This document shows positions 27,844 through 36,773 of a stretch of DNA of 64,000 bases, one piece after another. This DNA comes from CALNXN01 sp942490645 (GTDB taxonomy: Bacteria; Pseudomonadota; Alphaproteobacteria; Rhodobacterales; Rhodobacteraceae). The notes under the pieces were generated by a model, which saw nothing but the letters and a program-made list of their open reading frames with translations, did not search any database and was not told the origin of the DNA. The stretch lies in assembly GCA_942490645.1 (NCBI GenBank), contig CALNXN010000009.1, positions 124,001-188,000 of the forward strand, written 5' to 3'. Both the position numbers and the translations under genes were made by a program. Each line of letters begins with the position of its first letter. The stretch's first letter is position 1.

Positions 27844-28598
27844 TCAAAGGCCTTTGATTGGTTTGTCTGCAACAAGTCGCATACCCAGATGCGCAGGCGG
27901 CGTGCCAACAGCGCACCCTCCACGCGCAGGGTCGCGGATGAGATAGGACATCGCCGCCAGGTGTTCACCGCCGACGAAGAACGCCGGACAACGGACTGGA
28001 TCCACGCCTTCGGACGCGCCTGCGTAACACTCTTGTGTCCATTCCCAGACGCTGCCGTTGAGATCGGAAATACCCTCAGGGGAGGTCAAAAAACTACCCT
28101 GTGGTTTGAGCGCACGCGGAGCGATGCCTTCTGTCAAATAGGTTGAAGCCCATGTCAACGCAGGATCTTTAAAAATCGGATCGGGCGCCTCGGGAAGAAC
28201 GGCTGCCGCCATGTGGTTCCATTCGACGGCAGTAGGAAGCCGGAAGACTTGACCGGATACGTCGTTGATCCAGCCAAGGTATTCCTGAACATCGACGTAG
28301 CTGAGGCCTGTGGCGGGCGTTATCTCGGGGTCCTGATCGGGTCTTGCCCGCAGTTCAAGTGTGCACGCCCCGCCAGCATGACATATGTTCCATTCGGCAA
28401 CGGTGACTTCGTGGCGTTGGACATACATGGCGTTGCCGTCCGGCAGGATCACGGGACGGTCGGCCATGACTGGCACGTAAATATCGCCAGGCGCGCGCTG
28501 CCGCAGCACGCCCCCGACCCCCCGCCGAAACCCCGAATGCCGCAAAAACGAAAGGACGTCTTAGGAGATGGGTGCCAGGGCTCTGGACGGTTGGGCAT
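27844..28598 (-). CDS. nirV: NirV, formylglycine-generating-enzyme-like protein next to nirK (5' end frameshifted)
   Basis: The main frame encodes an FGE-sulfatase family domain with MYVQRHEVTVAEWNICHAGG, SGQVFRLPTAVEWNHMAA, SDLNGSVWEWTQECYAG and the C-terminal RDPARGGCAVGTPPAHLGMR, all family landmarks. A ribosome site (AAGGAAG) precedes an ATG at 28598, but this start is out of frame with the domain, so two or three indels lie between about 28500 and 28570, in the membrane-anchor or signal region. NirV genes usually follow nirK; the gene lies 24 nt downstream of it. Its exact role in nitrite reductase biogenesis is unsettled. Confidence 0.75.
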
Positions 28599-28622
28599 GT
28601 TGCTTCCTTTCCTATCAGATGT

Positions 28623-29854
28623 CTAGGTTGAAAACTCGCGTGGTGCGACGACCTGCTCCATCAGGTCATTGTCCCATTCACCTTCGACGACGAAGTGTGC
28701 GGTTGCGCCCAGCATCACGCCTTCGATCAGGTTGTGGTTCACGTAGGCGTACACGCCCGGTTGCTCGAAGGTGTAGAGCGCCGCGCCGGCGCTGCCGCCG
28801 CGCACGAACCATGTTTCCTGGTCGCGTTGCGGCGGGTTGTTGAACTTGCCGGTTTCCCAGACGAGATCGCCGTGACCGCCGATCAGGTGCGGGCGGCTGT
28901 CGCGGTTGGCCTGATTGTGGATCATCAGAACAGTCTCGCCGACTTTGGAGGTCAACGCGTGTTCACCAGTCAAGGCACCAACCGCGCCGTTGAACACCAA
29001 TGGGTCGGGATCAGTGCCGCGCATCGCCTCAAGGCTGTCGGCATAGTCGTCTCCTGCGGCTTCGTAGGTGCGGTAGTCGCCGTTTTCGTCCATCGGCAGG
29101 TAGTAATCCTGTTCGCCGATATAGGCGATGCTGTCATAGCGCAGAGGATTGCCGTCCTTGTCCTTCAGGCCATCGCGGGGCAGCACCATGACGGCACCGT
29201 TCATGCCGTGTGTCACGTGATACGGGATCATCGCACCACCGGGGGCACAGTGATAGGTAAAGCAGCCCGGCTTGGTCGCCTTCCAGCGCAGCACGGTTTC
29301 TTCGCCGGGATAGACGTGGGTCAGGCCACCGCCGCCAAGCGCACCGGTCGAGGCGTGGAAGTCGATGTTGTGTTCCATCATGCTGTCGACGGGGTTGCGC
29401 AGGGTCAGTTCGACCATGTCGCCTTCGTGGCAGATGATCAGCGGACCGGGGACAGACCCGTTATAGGTCAGCGCCCAGACTTCGGCGCCGGTGTCTTCGT
29501 CAACGACCATCAGATGTTCGGTGGTCTCCATGGTGATCTCGATGATCTTGGGACCACCTGTTGCCACCTGTTCGTGGGCGGGGGCAAAGGGCGGTGCGAC
29601 AAGCTCCTGTTTCACGCGGGTGTAGCCGGACAGATCAGCGGTTTGGGGCCTGCATCTGGGCTTGCTTCTTCGCATCGGCGGCATGTGTAGAGCGGGCTTG
29701 GATGTTGCGTTGATTGCCGTGTCAGCTTGGGCGCGCGGCGCATGGCCGCAATGCGCCAGCGCCTGTCATTGCGGCAGCGCCCGCAAGCACGGATCCGCGC
29801 AAAACGTTGCGGCGGTTGGTTTTCATAAGGCCGGGATTGATGAACTTTGGTCAT
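28623..29854 (-). CDS. nirK: Copper-containing nitrite reductase (5' end frameshifted)
   Basis: NirK reduces nitrite to nitric oxide in the periplasm. From codon-level homology at about 29640 to the stop at 28623 the frame is intact, with type 1 copper ligands in KPGCFTYHCAPGGAMIPYHV followed by THGMNG (His, Cys, His, Met) and type 2 histidines in MEHNIDFHAS and the C-terminal PGVYAYVNHNLIEG. Upstream, a strong ribosome site (AAAGGAGAAAC) precedes an ATG at 29854; removing single bases restores a Tat signal (NRRNVLRGSVLAGAAAMTGA). At least three or four indels lie between 29650 and 29850. It is flanked by paz (59 nt upstream) and nirV, and pseudoazurin is the probable electron donor. Confidence 0.85.
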
Positions 29855-29913
29855 GTTTCTCCTTTCGAGGTAGTGGTGGTGTCAGACCGCTCATGCGCCC
29901 GCACACTGTGAAT

Positions 29914-30347
29914 TCAAAGATTGGAAAGCTGTTCTTCAAAGCGTTCCTTGGCGCCTTGCGCGGGATGCGCCCTTCAAGGAATTTGGTGGGCACTTCTGTG
30001 TCGCCAACGGCAATCGTCATCACCATGCCCATGGCAAAGTGCGGTTTGCAGATCACGCCGTAGACGCCTTCGGCGTCAAAGGTGACCTCGATCTCTTCGT
30101 TGATCTTGCGGCCTGCAAAATGCCTCGGCCCCTTCGGGGATCATGCCGTCGTTGGATTCGGCGTTGTGGCCGCGATCTGCGGCAGATGAACTTGATCGTG
30201 TCGCCCAGCTTGCGCCTGAACGAAGGCAGGTTCGAACACCATGCGTTCGCCATCGCTCGCCACGGTTGAGCATCTGAACCTCGAAGGTTTCGGCAAAGGC
30301 CGCGCCTGCCCATCAGGGCGGCGCCATGGCAAGATGCTGTTAAAGTT
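29914..30347 (-). pseudogene. paz: Pseudoazurin, frameshifted
   Basis: A type 1 blue-copper electron carrier can be read across several frames: AFAETFEVQMLNRGE, MVFEPAFVQAQ, GDTIKFIC, RGHNAESNDGMIPEGAEAF, then VICKPHFAMGMVMTIAVGDT with the Cys-His-Met copper ligands, and VPTKFLEGRIPRK. The stop of the restored frame is at 29914. At least four single-base indels are needed, none destroying a copper ligand. The start is unclear; a TTG near 30347 follows GAAGAAGAC. It is the first gene of paz-nirK-nirV and would feed electrons to NirK. Confidence 0.75.
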
Positions 30348-30425
30348 GCGCAATGTCTTCTTCGTTTCGTATCCTTCGTCAATGTGTTTGTTGACATCAG
30401 AATAACGCCCGCGACAGAAGGACGT

Positions 30426-30475
30426 TTGCTGTGTAGCACAAACTTTTCGGCGTTTTTTGTTGATGTCGAGATCAA
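30426..30475. promoter_or_regulatory. Candidate anaerobic-regulator sites between paz and nnrR
   Basis: Two imperfect inverted repeats lie in the divergent gap: TTGCTGTGTAGCACAA at 30426-30441 and TTGATGTCGAGATCAA at 30460-30475. The second has perfect FNR half-sites TTGAT and ATCAA but six bases between them instead of four; in this indel-rich stretch the spacing may be wrong. FNR/NnrR-type control of these genes would be expected. Confidence 0.3.
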
Positions 30476-30514
30476 GCACGTGGCGCACGGCCGGCGTTCA
30501 TGCACATTGGACTC

Positions 30515-31258
30515 ATGGAAGAAATGCCAACGCCCGCACGGTCGGCTGGATGAAAGCCTGCTGACGCATCTGCCGCCATTTTCGAAGCTGGACGACGTCA
30601 GATCCGCGACAATTCTCGATCAGGCCACCTCGCGTCGCTACGATAAGCGGCGTACGCGATCTTTGAAGAAGGTGCCAACGCAGAGCGGTTCTATCATGCT
30701 GCTGGATGGATATGTCCGGGTGGTGCGGATCACGCCGAGCGGCGAACAGGTCACCGCGCTGCATATCCCGGCGGGTCAGCTGCTGGGCATCGCCAAGGCA
30801 ATTGGCCGCGAGACGTATCCTGCCACGGCAATTGCCGCGACGGAATCGATTGCGCTATCTTGGCCGACGCGGCTTTGGGATGGTTTCGTTCGCGGACTAC
30901 GACGGGTTTGCGACCGAAACCTACAAGACCGTCGGGCAATCGCATCGGTGAACTGAACACCGCATCGTCGAAATGGCGACCCAGCAGGTCGAACAGCGCG
31001 TCGCCAATGCGCTGCGGCTGATCAACCAGACGGGGCGCAAGGTCGACGACGGGATCGAGATCGATTTTCCGATCACGCGTCAGGACCTTGTCGGAATTGA
31101 CGGCCACGACGCTGCATACTGTCAGCCGCCTGCTCAGCGGCTGGGAAAAGCAGGGGATCGTGCAAAGCCAGCGCAAGCGCATCACGGTCTGCGATCCGCA
31201 TGCACTGGTTATTTGCTGGCCGGCACACAGGCATCTACGCCTGACAGCGGCCTCGTAA
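30515..31258 (+). pseudogene. nnrR: Crp/Fnr family nitric-oxide-responsive regulator (NnrR/Dnr type), frameshifted
   Basis: Sequence of a Crp/Fnr regulator runs from an ATG near 30515 to about 31258 through several frames: LDESLLTHLPPFSKLD, FEEGANAERFY, LLDGYVRVVRITPSGEQVTA, LHIPAGQLLGIAKAIGRE, DGFATETYKTVG, ATQQVEQRVANALRLINQTG, then the helix-turn-helix TATTLHTVSRLLSGWEKQGI. No N-terminal iron-sulfur cysteines are seen, which fits the Dnr/NnrR subgroup rather than FNR itself. At least seven indels break it. It is divergent from paz and precedes norC, so it most likely governs both. The exact C-terminus is uncertain. Confidence 0.7.
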
Positions 31259-31449
31259 GTTCGGCGTAGAACGCGTCCTCATCAAGCTCGTATTCCTGCG
31301 CAGGCATCCGTGACGGTGTGAAACGGGCTCACAAGGCAGCCGACACACAGCATCTTGTGGCGAATGAAAACCGGGATCGTCTGCGGCCATTCGTCATCAG
31401 ATCCGCTCAACGGCAGATCCGGATCGTCGAATTTCAGTGCATGTCGCAT
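31209..31449 (-). pseudogene. DUF1858 redox-disulfide-like small protein, one frameshift
   Basis: An ATG at 31449 with GGAGGACATCC upstream opens MRHALKFDDPDLPLSG and then VFIRHKMLCVGCLVSPFHTV, which carries the CxxC of DUF1858 (the redox-disulfide domain found in or near hybrid-cluster and other nitrogen-oxide proteins). One extra base near 31302 shifts the frame; removing it gives about 79 residues ending at 31209. It is convergent with the end of nnrR and divergent from norC, with the NnrR-type box beyond its start. A role in nitrosative stress is inferred from position. Confidence 0.6.
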
Positions 31450-31502
31450 GGATGTCCTCCTTGATCTAGGTCGACTCTAATTGCCCAATCCGATCCAAAA
31501 CG

Positions 31503-31516
31503 TTGCGCTGGCACAA
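31503..31516. promoter_or_regulatory. NnrR/Dnr-type binding site upstream of norC
   Basis: TTGCGCTGGCACAA matches the NnrR-type palindrome TTGyG-N4-CrCAA exactly. Its centre lies about 65 nt before the norC start and about 60 nt before the divergent DUF1858 start, a usual distance for class II activation. Regulation of norCBQD by the nearby Crp/Fnr gene in response to nitric oxide is the natural inference. Confidence 0.6.
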
Positions 31517-31574
31517 ACTTTGCCGCCGACCTTGATCGTAAAAAAGGCCATCCCGAGTTCAAGGAGGCCGCAAC

Positions 31575-32029
31575 ATGGCTGAGTTTCTAACAAAATCGCG
31601 GGCGCGAAACATCTTTTACGGAGGCTCGATTTTCTTTGTCGTGGTCTTTCATCGCGCTGACCGTCATCAGCCACAGATACGTGGTCGAACGTATCAACCG
31701 CTGGCATGCCGCTGACCGAAGAGGTCATTCTGGGCAAGCACGTCTGGGAACGCCATTCCTGCATCAACTGCCACACCCTGCATGGCGAAGGCGCGTATTT
31801 CGCGCCCGAGGTTGGCAACGTGATGACCCGTTGGGGCGTCGAGGACGACCCGGAAGGCGCGTATGAAACGCTTGATGGCTGGATGAAAGCCATGCCCACC
31901 GGCATCGAAGGCCGCCGCCAGATGCCCGGCTACCTGTTCACCGAAGAAGAGCTACGCGGCCTCGCCGAATTTCTGCGCTGGGCCGATCAGACAGACACGC
32001 AGGGCTGGCCGCCCAATGACGCGGGATAA
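31575..32029 (+). pseudogene. norC: Nitric oxide reductase cytochrome c subunit, frameshifted in its anchor
   Basis: ATG at 31575 follows AAGGAGGCCGCAAC. The first 26 residues (MAEFLTKSRARNIFYGGSIF) are the membrane anchor; two extra bases, near 31645 and 31698, then shift the frame. The periplasmic heme domain reads cleanly from 31706: VWERHSCINCHTLHGEGAYF with the CxxCH heme c motif, then the Met ligand region in RRQMPGYLFTEEEL. Correcting the two insertions gives about 150 residues, the normal length. NorC passes electrons to NorB. It stands 13 nt before norB. Confidence 0.78.
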
Positions 32030-32042
32030 GGAGGGCGCATAG

Positions 32043-33400
32043 ATGAAATATCAAATCTCAAAGCGTCGCGTACGCCTATTTTCTGGCCGCAATGGCGCTG
32101 TTCGGCATTCAGGTGCTTGGCGGGTTGCTGGCCGGCTGGATCTATGTCTCGCCCAACTTCCTGTCGGAAATCCTGCCGTTCAACGTGATCCGCATGATCC
32201 ACACCAACGCGCTGATCGTCTGGCTGCTGCTGGGCTTCTTCGGTGCCGCCTATTTCCTCGTCCCCGAAGAATCCGAGCGCGAGATTTATTCGGTCAAAGC
32301 TGGCCTATCTGCAGCTGATCATCTTCTGGTGGTCGGCACGCTGGGTGCGGTCGGCAGTCTACCTTGTTGGCATCCATGGCGGGCGCGAGTTTCTGGAACA
32401 GCCACTTTGGGTCAAGTTCGGCATTCTCGTGGCCGCGTTGATTTTCCTTTTCAACATCTCGATGACCGTTCTGGCGGGCAAGAAAACGGCGATCACCAAC
32501 GTGTTGTTGATGGGCCTTTGGTTGCTGTCACTTCTCTGGGTGTTTGCCTTCATCAACCCTGACAACCTGTCGCTGGACAAGATGTACTGGTGGTTCGTCG
32601 TCCACCTCTGGGTCGAAGCGACCTGGGAACTGGTCATGGCGTCGATCCTTGCCTTCCTGCTGCTCAAGCTGACGGGCGTGGACCGCGAGGTGGTGGAAAA
32701 ATGGCTGTATGTCATTGTCGCCACCGCGCTCTTCTCCGGCATTCTCGGCACCGGGCACCACTTCTACTGGATTGGCCTGCCGGGCTATTGGCAGTGGATC
32801 GGCTCGATCTTTTCGACCTTCGAGGTGATCCCCTTCTTCCTGATGATGTCCTTTGCCTTCGTCATGGTCTGGAAGGGCCGCAAACGAACCACCCGAACAA
32901 GGCCGCGCTTTTGTGGTCGCTGGGGTCCAGCACCGTCGCCTTCTTTGGCGCAGGCGTCTGGGGCTTCCTGCACACGCTGCACGGGGTCAACTTCTACAGC
33001 CACGGCACGCAGATCACCGCCGCCCACGGGCATCTTGCCTTTTACGGAGCTTATGTCGCGCTGAACCTTGCAATCATCACCTATGCGATGCCGATGCTGC
33101 GGGAACGCCAGCCCTATAACCAGGTGCTGAACATCGCGTCTTTCTGGCTGATGACCGGGCGGTATGGCCTTCATGACCTTCGTGCTGACCTTTGCCGGGA
33201 CCATCCAGACGCACATGCAGCGGGTGGTAGGTGACTATTACATGGACGTGCAGGAAAGCCTGGCGATCTTCTACATGATGCGGTGGGGCGCGGGCCTTGC
33301 CGTGGTGATCGGGGCGATCCTGTTCATCTATTCCATGCTGGTTGTCCGCAATACCGAGATCATCGAACCCGGTTCTGCCAACCCCGTTCCCGGAGAATAA
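32043..33400 (+). pseudogene. norB: Nitric oxide reductase large subunit, multiply frameshifted
   Basis: NorB is the heme-copper-family membrane subunit that reduces nitric oxide to nitrous oxide. Its sequence can be followed from 32043 to 33400 over about seven frame segments: NVIRMIHTNALIVWLLLGFF (low-spin heme His), GTGHHFYWIGLPGYWQW (non-heme iron His pair), HGVNFYSHGTQITAAHGH (heme b3 region), then TFAGTIQTHMQRVVGDYYMD. Inferred indels lie near 32067, 32303, 32328, 32358, 32880 and 33163. All ligand histidines are present, and correction gives about 450 residues. As given it cannot be translated whole. Confidence 0.8.
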
Positions 33401-33403
33401 GCC

Positions 33404-34198
33404 ATGAACATGCAATCACTCCACAATGCCTGCCGTTTTATCAGCCCACGGGCGCGAATGCGATCTGTTCGAAACGGCCCATACAAACGGTTTGCCCCTT
33501 CTTTTGAAGGGGCCGACCGGCTGCGGCAAAACCCGGTTTGTCGAACATATGGCGGCAAAGCTGGGCAAGCCGCTTTATACCGTCGCCTGCCATGACGATC
33601 TGTCGGCGGCGGACCTGATCGGGCGCTACCTGCTCAAGGGCGGCGAGACCGTCTGGGTCGACGGACCGCTGACCAGCGCGGTGCGCGAGGGCGGGATCTG
33701 CTACCTCGATGAGGTGGTCGAGGCCCGCAAGGACGTGACCGTTGTACTGCATCCGTTAACCGATAATCGCCGCACGCTGATGATCGACCGCACCGGCGAA
33801 GAACTGGTGGCACCCAAGGATTTTATGCTCGTGGCCTCCTACAACCCCGGCTACCAGAACGTGCTCAAACGGCTGAAACCATCAACGCGCCAGCGGTTTT
33901 TGTCGATCTCATTCGACTTCCCCAAGGCCGAGACCGAAATCGCCGTGGTCGCCTCCGAAAGCGGTCTGGAGGCGGGGCGCGTCGCCCCGCTGGTGCGGCT
34001 GGCGGGGCATATCCGGAACTGTCGGGCATGGACCTCGAAGAGGGCGTCTCGACCCGCCTGCTGATCTATGCCGCCACTCTGATGGCCGGTGGCATGGGCG
34101 TCGATCAGGCGCTTGAGGCGGCTGTGATCGAACCCCTGAGCGATGAGCCCGATGTGCAGCAAGCGCTGCGCGATCTGATCTCGACCATTTACGGATAG
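33404..34198 (+). pseudogene. norQ: NorQ, AAA+ ATPase for nitric oxide reductase maturation, frameshifted
   Basis: NorQ is a MoxR-type AAA+ protein that works with NorD to insert the non-heme iron of NorB. Starting at an ATG at 33404, single-base shifts in the first 25 codons lead into GLPLLLKGPTGCGKTRFVEH (Walker A), GGICYLDEV (Walker B) and LVASYNPGYQNVLKRLKPST. A missing base near 34015 shifts the last 60 codons, which read MDLEEGVSTRLLIYAATLMA in the other frame and end at 34198. Corrected length is about 265 residues, normal for NorQ. norD follows 4 nt later. Confidence 0.8.
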
Positions 34199-34202
34199 AC
34201 CC

Positions 34203-36087
34203 ATGCACCTGCTTGACCTCATGGAGCCCGAAGAAACCGTTGGCAATATCTGGCACGATATGGCCAGCGGGATCGGTGCCGATGTCACCTATCCGGAGGC
34301 GGGCGTCCCGCTTGCGTCGGTGCGGCCCAGCCTTGCGGTGCTGTTCCGATCGCTTGGCGGTGCCGCTGGGCGTCGAGCTGGGCGAGGCCGCGGCGACGCT
34401 TGGTGCAGCACCGCCAGCCGCTGCGGCGCAAACTGGGAGCGGACCGCGACCGGGAATGGGTCGCGCGCTTTGATGGCGAACGCTTGCGCTGCCCCCGTTG
34501 ATCGCGGCCTTTCCCGACGCCGCGCTGAACCGTGCGGCCTATTTCTGGCTCACCGCGCTGGCCGCGCTGGTGGATGCGTCGCAGTTGGATTTTCCGCACG
34601 ACGGCCCGGCGCAGGATTGTGCGCAAATCCGGCCAATGCCGCTTGCGGCGGATGCGGCCTATGCGGCCTGTCCGGGACTGCGCGCGTCCTATGCGGAAAT
34701 GGCAAAAGCCTGCGCTGCCGACACGGCCCGACGTTTGCGCCCGACGCCGGAGGCCGCGCTCGAAGCGGCCATTCGCGATCAGCTTTGCGGCGGGTCGCCA
34801 GTTCTGGCAACGGACCCTGCAGCGCGCGGGTATATGCCAATTGCCCCTGTGCCGATCTGGCTGCACTTTGTGCAACCCGGCTCGGGCGCGGCGGCGGATG
34901 ACGCAGAGGGCGATCCGGCCGCGCCGCCGCCCAATGCAGCGCATAGCAAGCGCAAGCTGGGAAAGCGCAAGGATCAGGACCAGAACAACCGCAAGGACAG
35001 CTTTATCATCCACCGCTTTGAATCGATCTTGTCGTGGGTCGAGTCAATGAACATCAACCGCAGCGTTGACGATGACGACGACGAAAACGCTCAAAAGGCG
35101 GCAGACGATCAGGACGAAATCACCCTGTCCAAACAGGATCGCAAGGCGGCGACGCGCCTGCGCCTGCACCTTGATCTGTCGCCTGCCGATGCTGATCACG
35201 AGGCGTTGGCCGGGAAATACACCTATCCGGAATGGAACCACCGGTCCCGCAGTTATATGGCGGATCATTGCCGCGTGCTGGATGCGCCCGCGCAACCGGA
35301 GGACACGATTTTTGTTCCCAATGACAGACGGATGCGCGAAGTCCGCCGTCAGTTTGAGGCCTTGCGTCCGCGCCGGATCCTGCAGCCGCGTCAGGTTGAC
35401 GGAACCGAGCTGGACCTGGACGCCTTGCTGACAGCGCGCGCCGATCTGGTGGCAACCGGGCGCGGGTCGGATCGCATCTGGCAATCCGCGCGCCAGACCG
35501 ACCGTGACCTTTCCGTGGCCTTCCTGATCGACACCTCGCGGTCCACCGAAGCGGCGATTGGCGACACTTCTGTAATAGAAGTTGCCCGCGAAGCGATGGC
35601 AGCTTTGGCAGGCGGCATTGATGCGGCCGGAGATCGGCTGGCCATCTGGGGGTTCTCATCGTTGCGTCGGGACCGGGTTTTTCTTACACGCTGCAAAGAA
35701 TTCGACGCCCCGATGTCCACTGACATCACAGCCAATATCGGTGCGTTGAAACCCGGACACTATACCCGACTTGGCTCCGCGATCCGGCACGTCAGCGCGC
35801 AATTGGCCGAAGAACCCAGCGCCCGCAAGCTGCTGATCGTGCTGACCGATGGCAAGCCCAATGACCTTGACCACTATGAAGGCCAACACGGCATCGAAGA
35901 CAGCCACATGGCCGTGCGCGAGGCCCGCAATGCGGGTCAAAGCCTGCATGGCATCATCATCGACGAAGACGGCCAGGATTGGTTCGCACGCATTTTTGGC
36001 CGCGGCGGCTTTACCCTTTTGCCCAACCCGGAACGCCTGACCAAGGCGCTGCCGGACATCTACCGCACTCTGACACAGGAGACCTGA
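34203..36087 (+). CDS. norD: NorD, von Willebrand factor A protein for nitric oxide reductase activation (5' part frameshifted)
   Basis: The start MHLLDLMEPEETVGNIWHDM at 34203 belongs to NorD, but indels near 34372, 34401 and 34487 break the frame; from 34498 to the stop at 36087 it is clean. The C-terminal third is a VWA domain with the MIDAS motif DTSRS in VAFLIDTSRSTEAAIGD and later KLLIVLTDGKPNDLDHYEG. The middle is acidic and low in complexity (DDDDDENAQKA). The corrected length of about 628 residues agrees with NorD. It acts with NorQ in metal-centre assembly of NorB and is followed after 1 nt by a small membrane-protein gene. Confidence 0.83.
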
Positions 36088-36088
36088 C

Positions 36089-36268
36089 ATGCTCAGTCGT
36101 ATAACGCTTATCCTTGCAAGCCTCATGGCTTTGCCGGTTTTGGCCGAAGGCTTCGACCGCCCAATCCCGCAGGCGCAATCGGCGACCGCCGAATTCTGGT
36201 ACGCGCTGGCCTGTCTTGCACTGGTTGCTGCGATGATTGTGGTTCAGCGGCTGGTGTCGCGCAGATGA
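36089..36268 (+). CDS. Small single-pass membrane protein in the nor operon
   Basis: A 59-codon frame begins 1 nt after the norD stop, with the ribosome site CAGGAGA inside the end of norD. The protein has an N-terminal signal-like helix (ITLILASLMALPVLAEGFDR), a short polar stretch and a C-terminal helix (ALACLALVAAMIVVQRLVSRR). Its stop overlaps the next start (ATGA). The overlaps and clean codon use indicate a real gene. I cannot assign a family; small subunits such as NorE or NorF occur at this place in other nor operons, but no clear resemblance is claimed. Confidence 0.7.
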   Translation: MLSRITLILASLMALPVLAEGFDRPIPQAQSATAEFWYALACLALVAAMIVVQRLVSRR

Positions 36269-36519
36269 CCCAAGCCTCGTCAGGGCAGGCGGGCTGGTCT
36301 ACGGGTCAGATCGCGCTGGCTCTCTTCCCATTCGGGGCAGGAGCCGCAGCGGTGAACGTCTTTTTTGCCTCGCTGATCTTCAGTTGGATGGGTGCCCCGA
36401 TCGCGTCGGCCGCGTGGTCGATTGCGCTTGGATGTCTTATCGGCGCGCCTGCCACGTGGTACTTTGCCCGCCATATCCGACACCTGATGGATGTTGCCGA
36501 CAGAAAGCCAGAGACATGA
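36265..36519 (+). CDS. Two-helix membrane protein of unknown function in the nor operon
   Basis: This 84-residue protein has two predicted helices (IALALFPFGAGAAAVNVFFA and ASAAWSIALGCLIGAPATWY) and a polar C-terminus. It overlaps the preceding and following genes by 4 nt each (ATGA), so all three are translated in a chain. No family is recognised. Its place between norD and nnrS suggests a role in Nor assembly or nitric oxide handling (inference). Confidence 0.75.
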   Translation: MTQASSGQAGWSTGQIALALFPFGAGAAAVNVFFASLIFSWMGAPIASAAWSIALGCLIGAPATWYFARHIRHLMDVADRKPET

Positions 36520-36773
36520 AAATCGAGATGAAGGACGGCCAGCCGATTGTCGATGCCAAGGACGTGGCAGACTTGCTGGGCCTGAGCGAGGCTAACGTTC
36601 AAGCCAAGATGCGCGCCAAAGAGATTACAACCCGGTTCGAGACCGGAGTAGACGAGGATGCAGGCCGTATACGTCTGACGTTCTTTTACGGCAGCAAGAA
36701 AGTGCGCCTGACATGTTCCGAGGACGGAACGGTCCTCAAGACGTTGCGCACGGATATCAGAGGCCGCTCGTGA
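36516..36773 (+). CDS. Small cytoplasmic protein, DUF6522-like
   Basis: This 85-residue soluble protein starts MKIEMKDGQPIVDAKDVADL and looks like a small helix-turn-helix-style start (VADLLGLSEANVQAKMRAKE) followed by a beta-rich end (RIRLTFFYGSKKVRLTCSED). It resembles DUF6522 proteins that accompany nnrS in Rhodobacterales; the match is from memory and not certain. It overlaps its upstream neighbour (ATGA) and nnrS (GTGA). Confidence 0.65.
   Translation: MKIEMKDGQPIVDAKDVADLLGLSEANVQAKMRAKEITTRFETGVDEDAGRIRLTFFYGSKKVRLTCSEDGTVLKTLRTDIRGRS

Noticed and set aside
30513..30764. Minus-strand frame of 83 codons in front of paz
   Set aside because: The plus strand here encodes the conserved start of the Crp/Fnr regulator (LDESLLTHLPPF), so the minus frame is a shadow.
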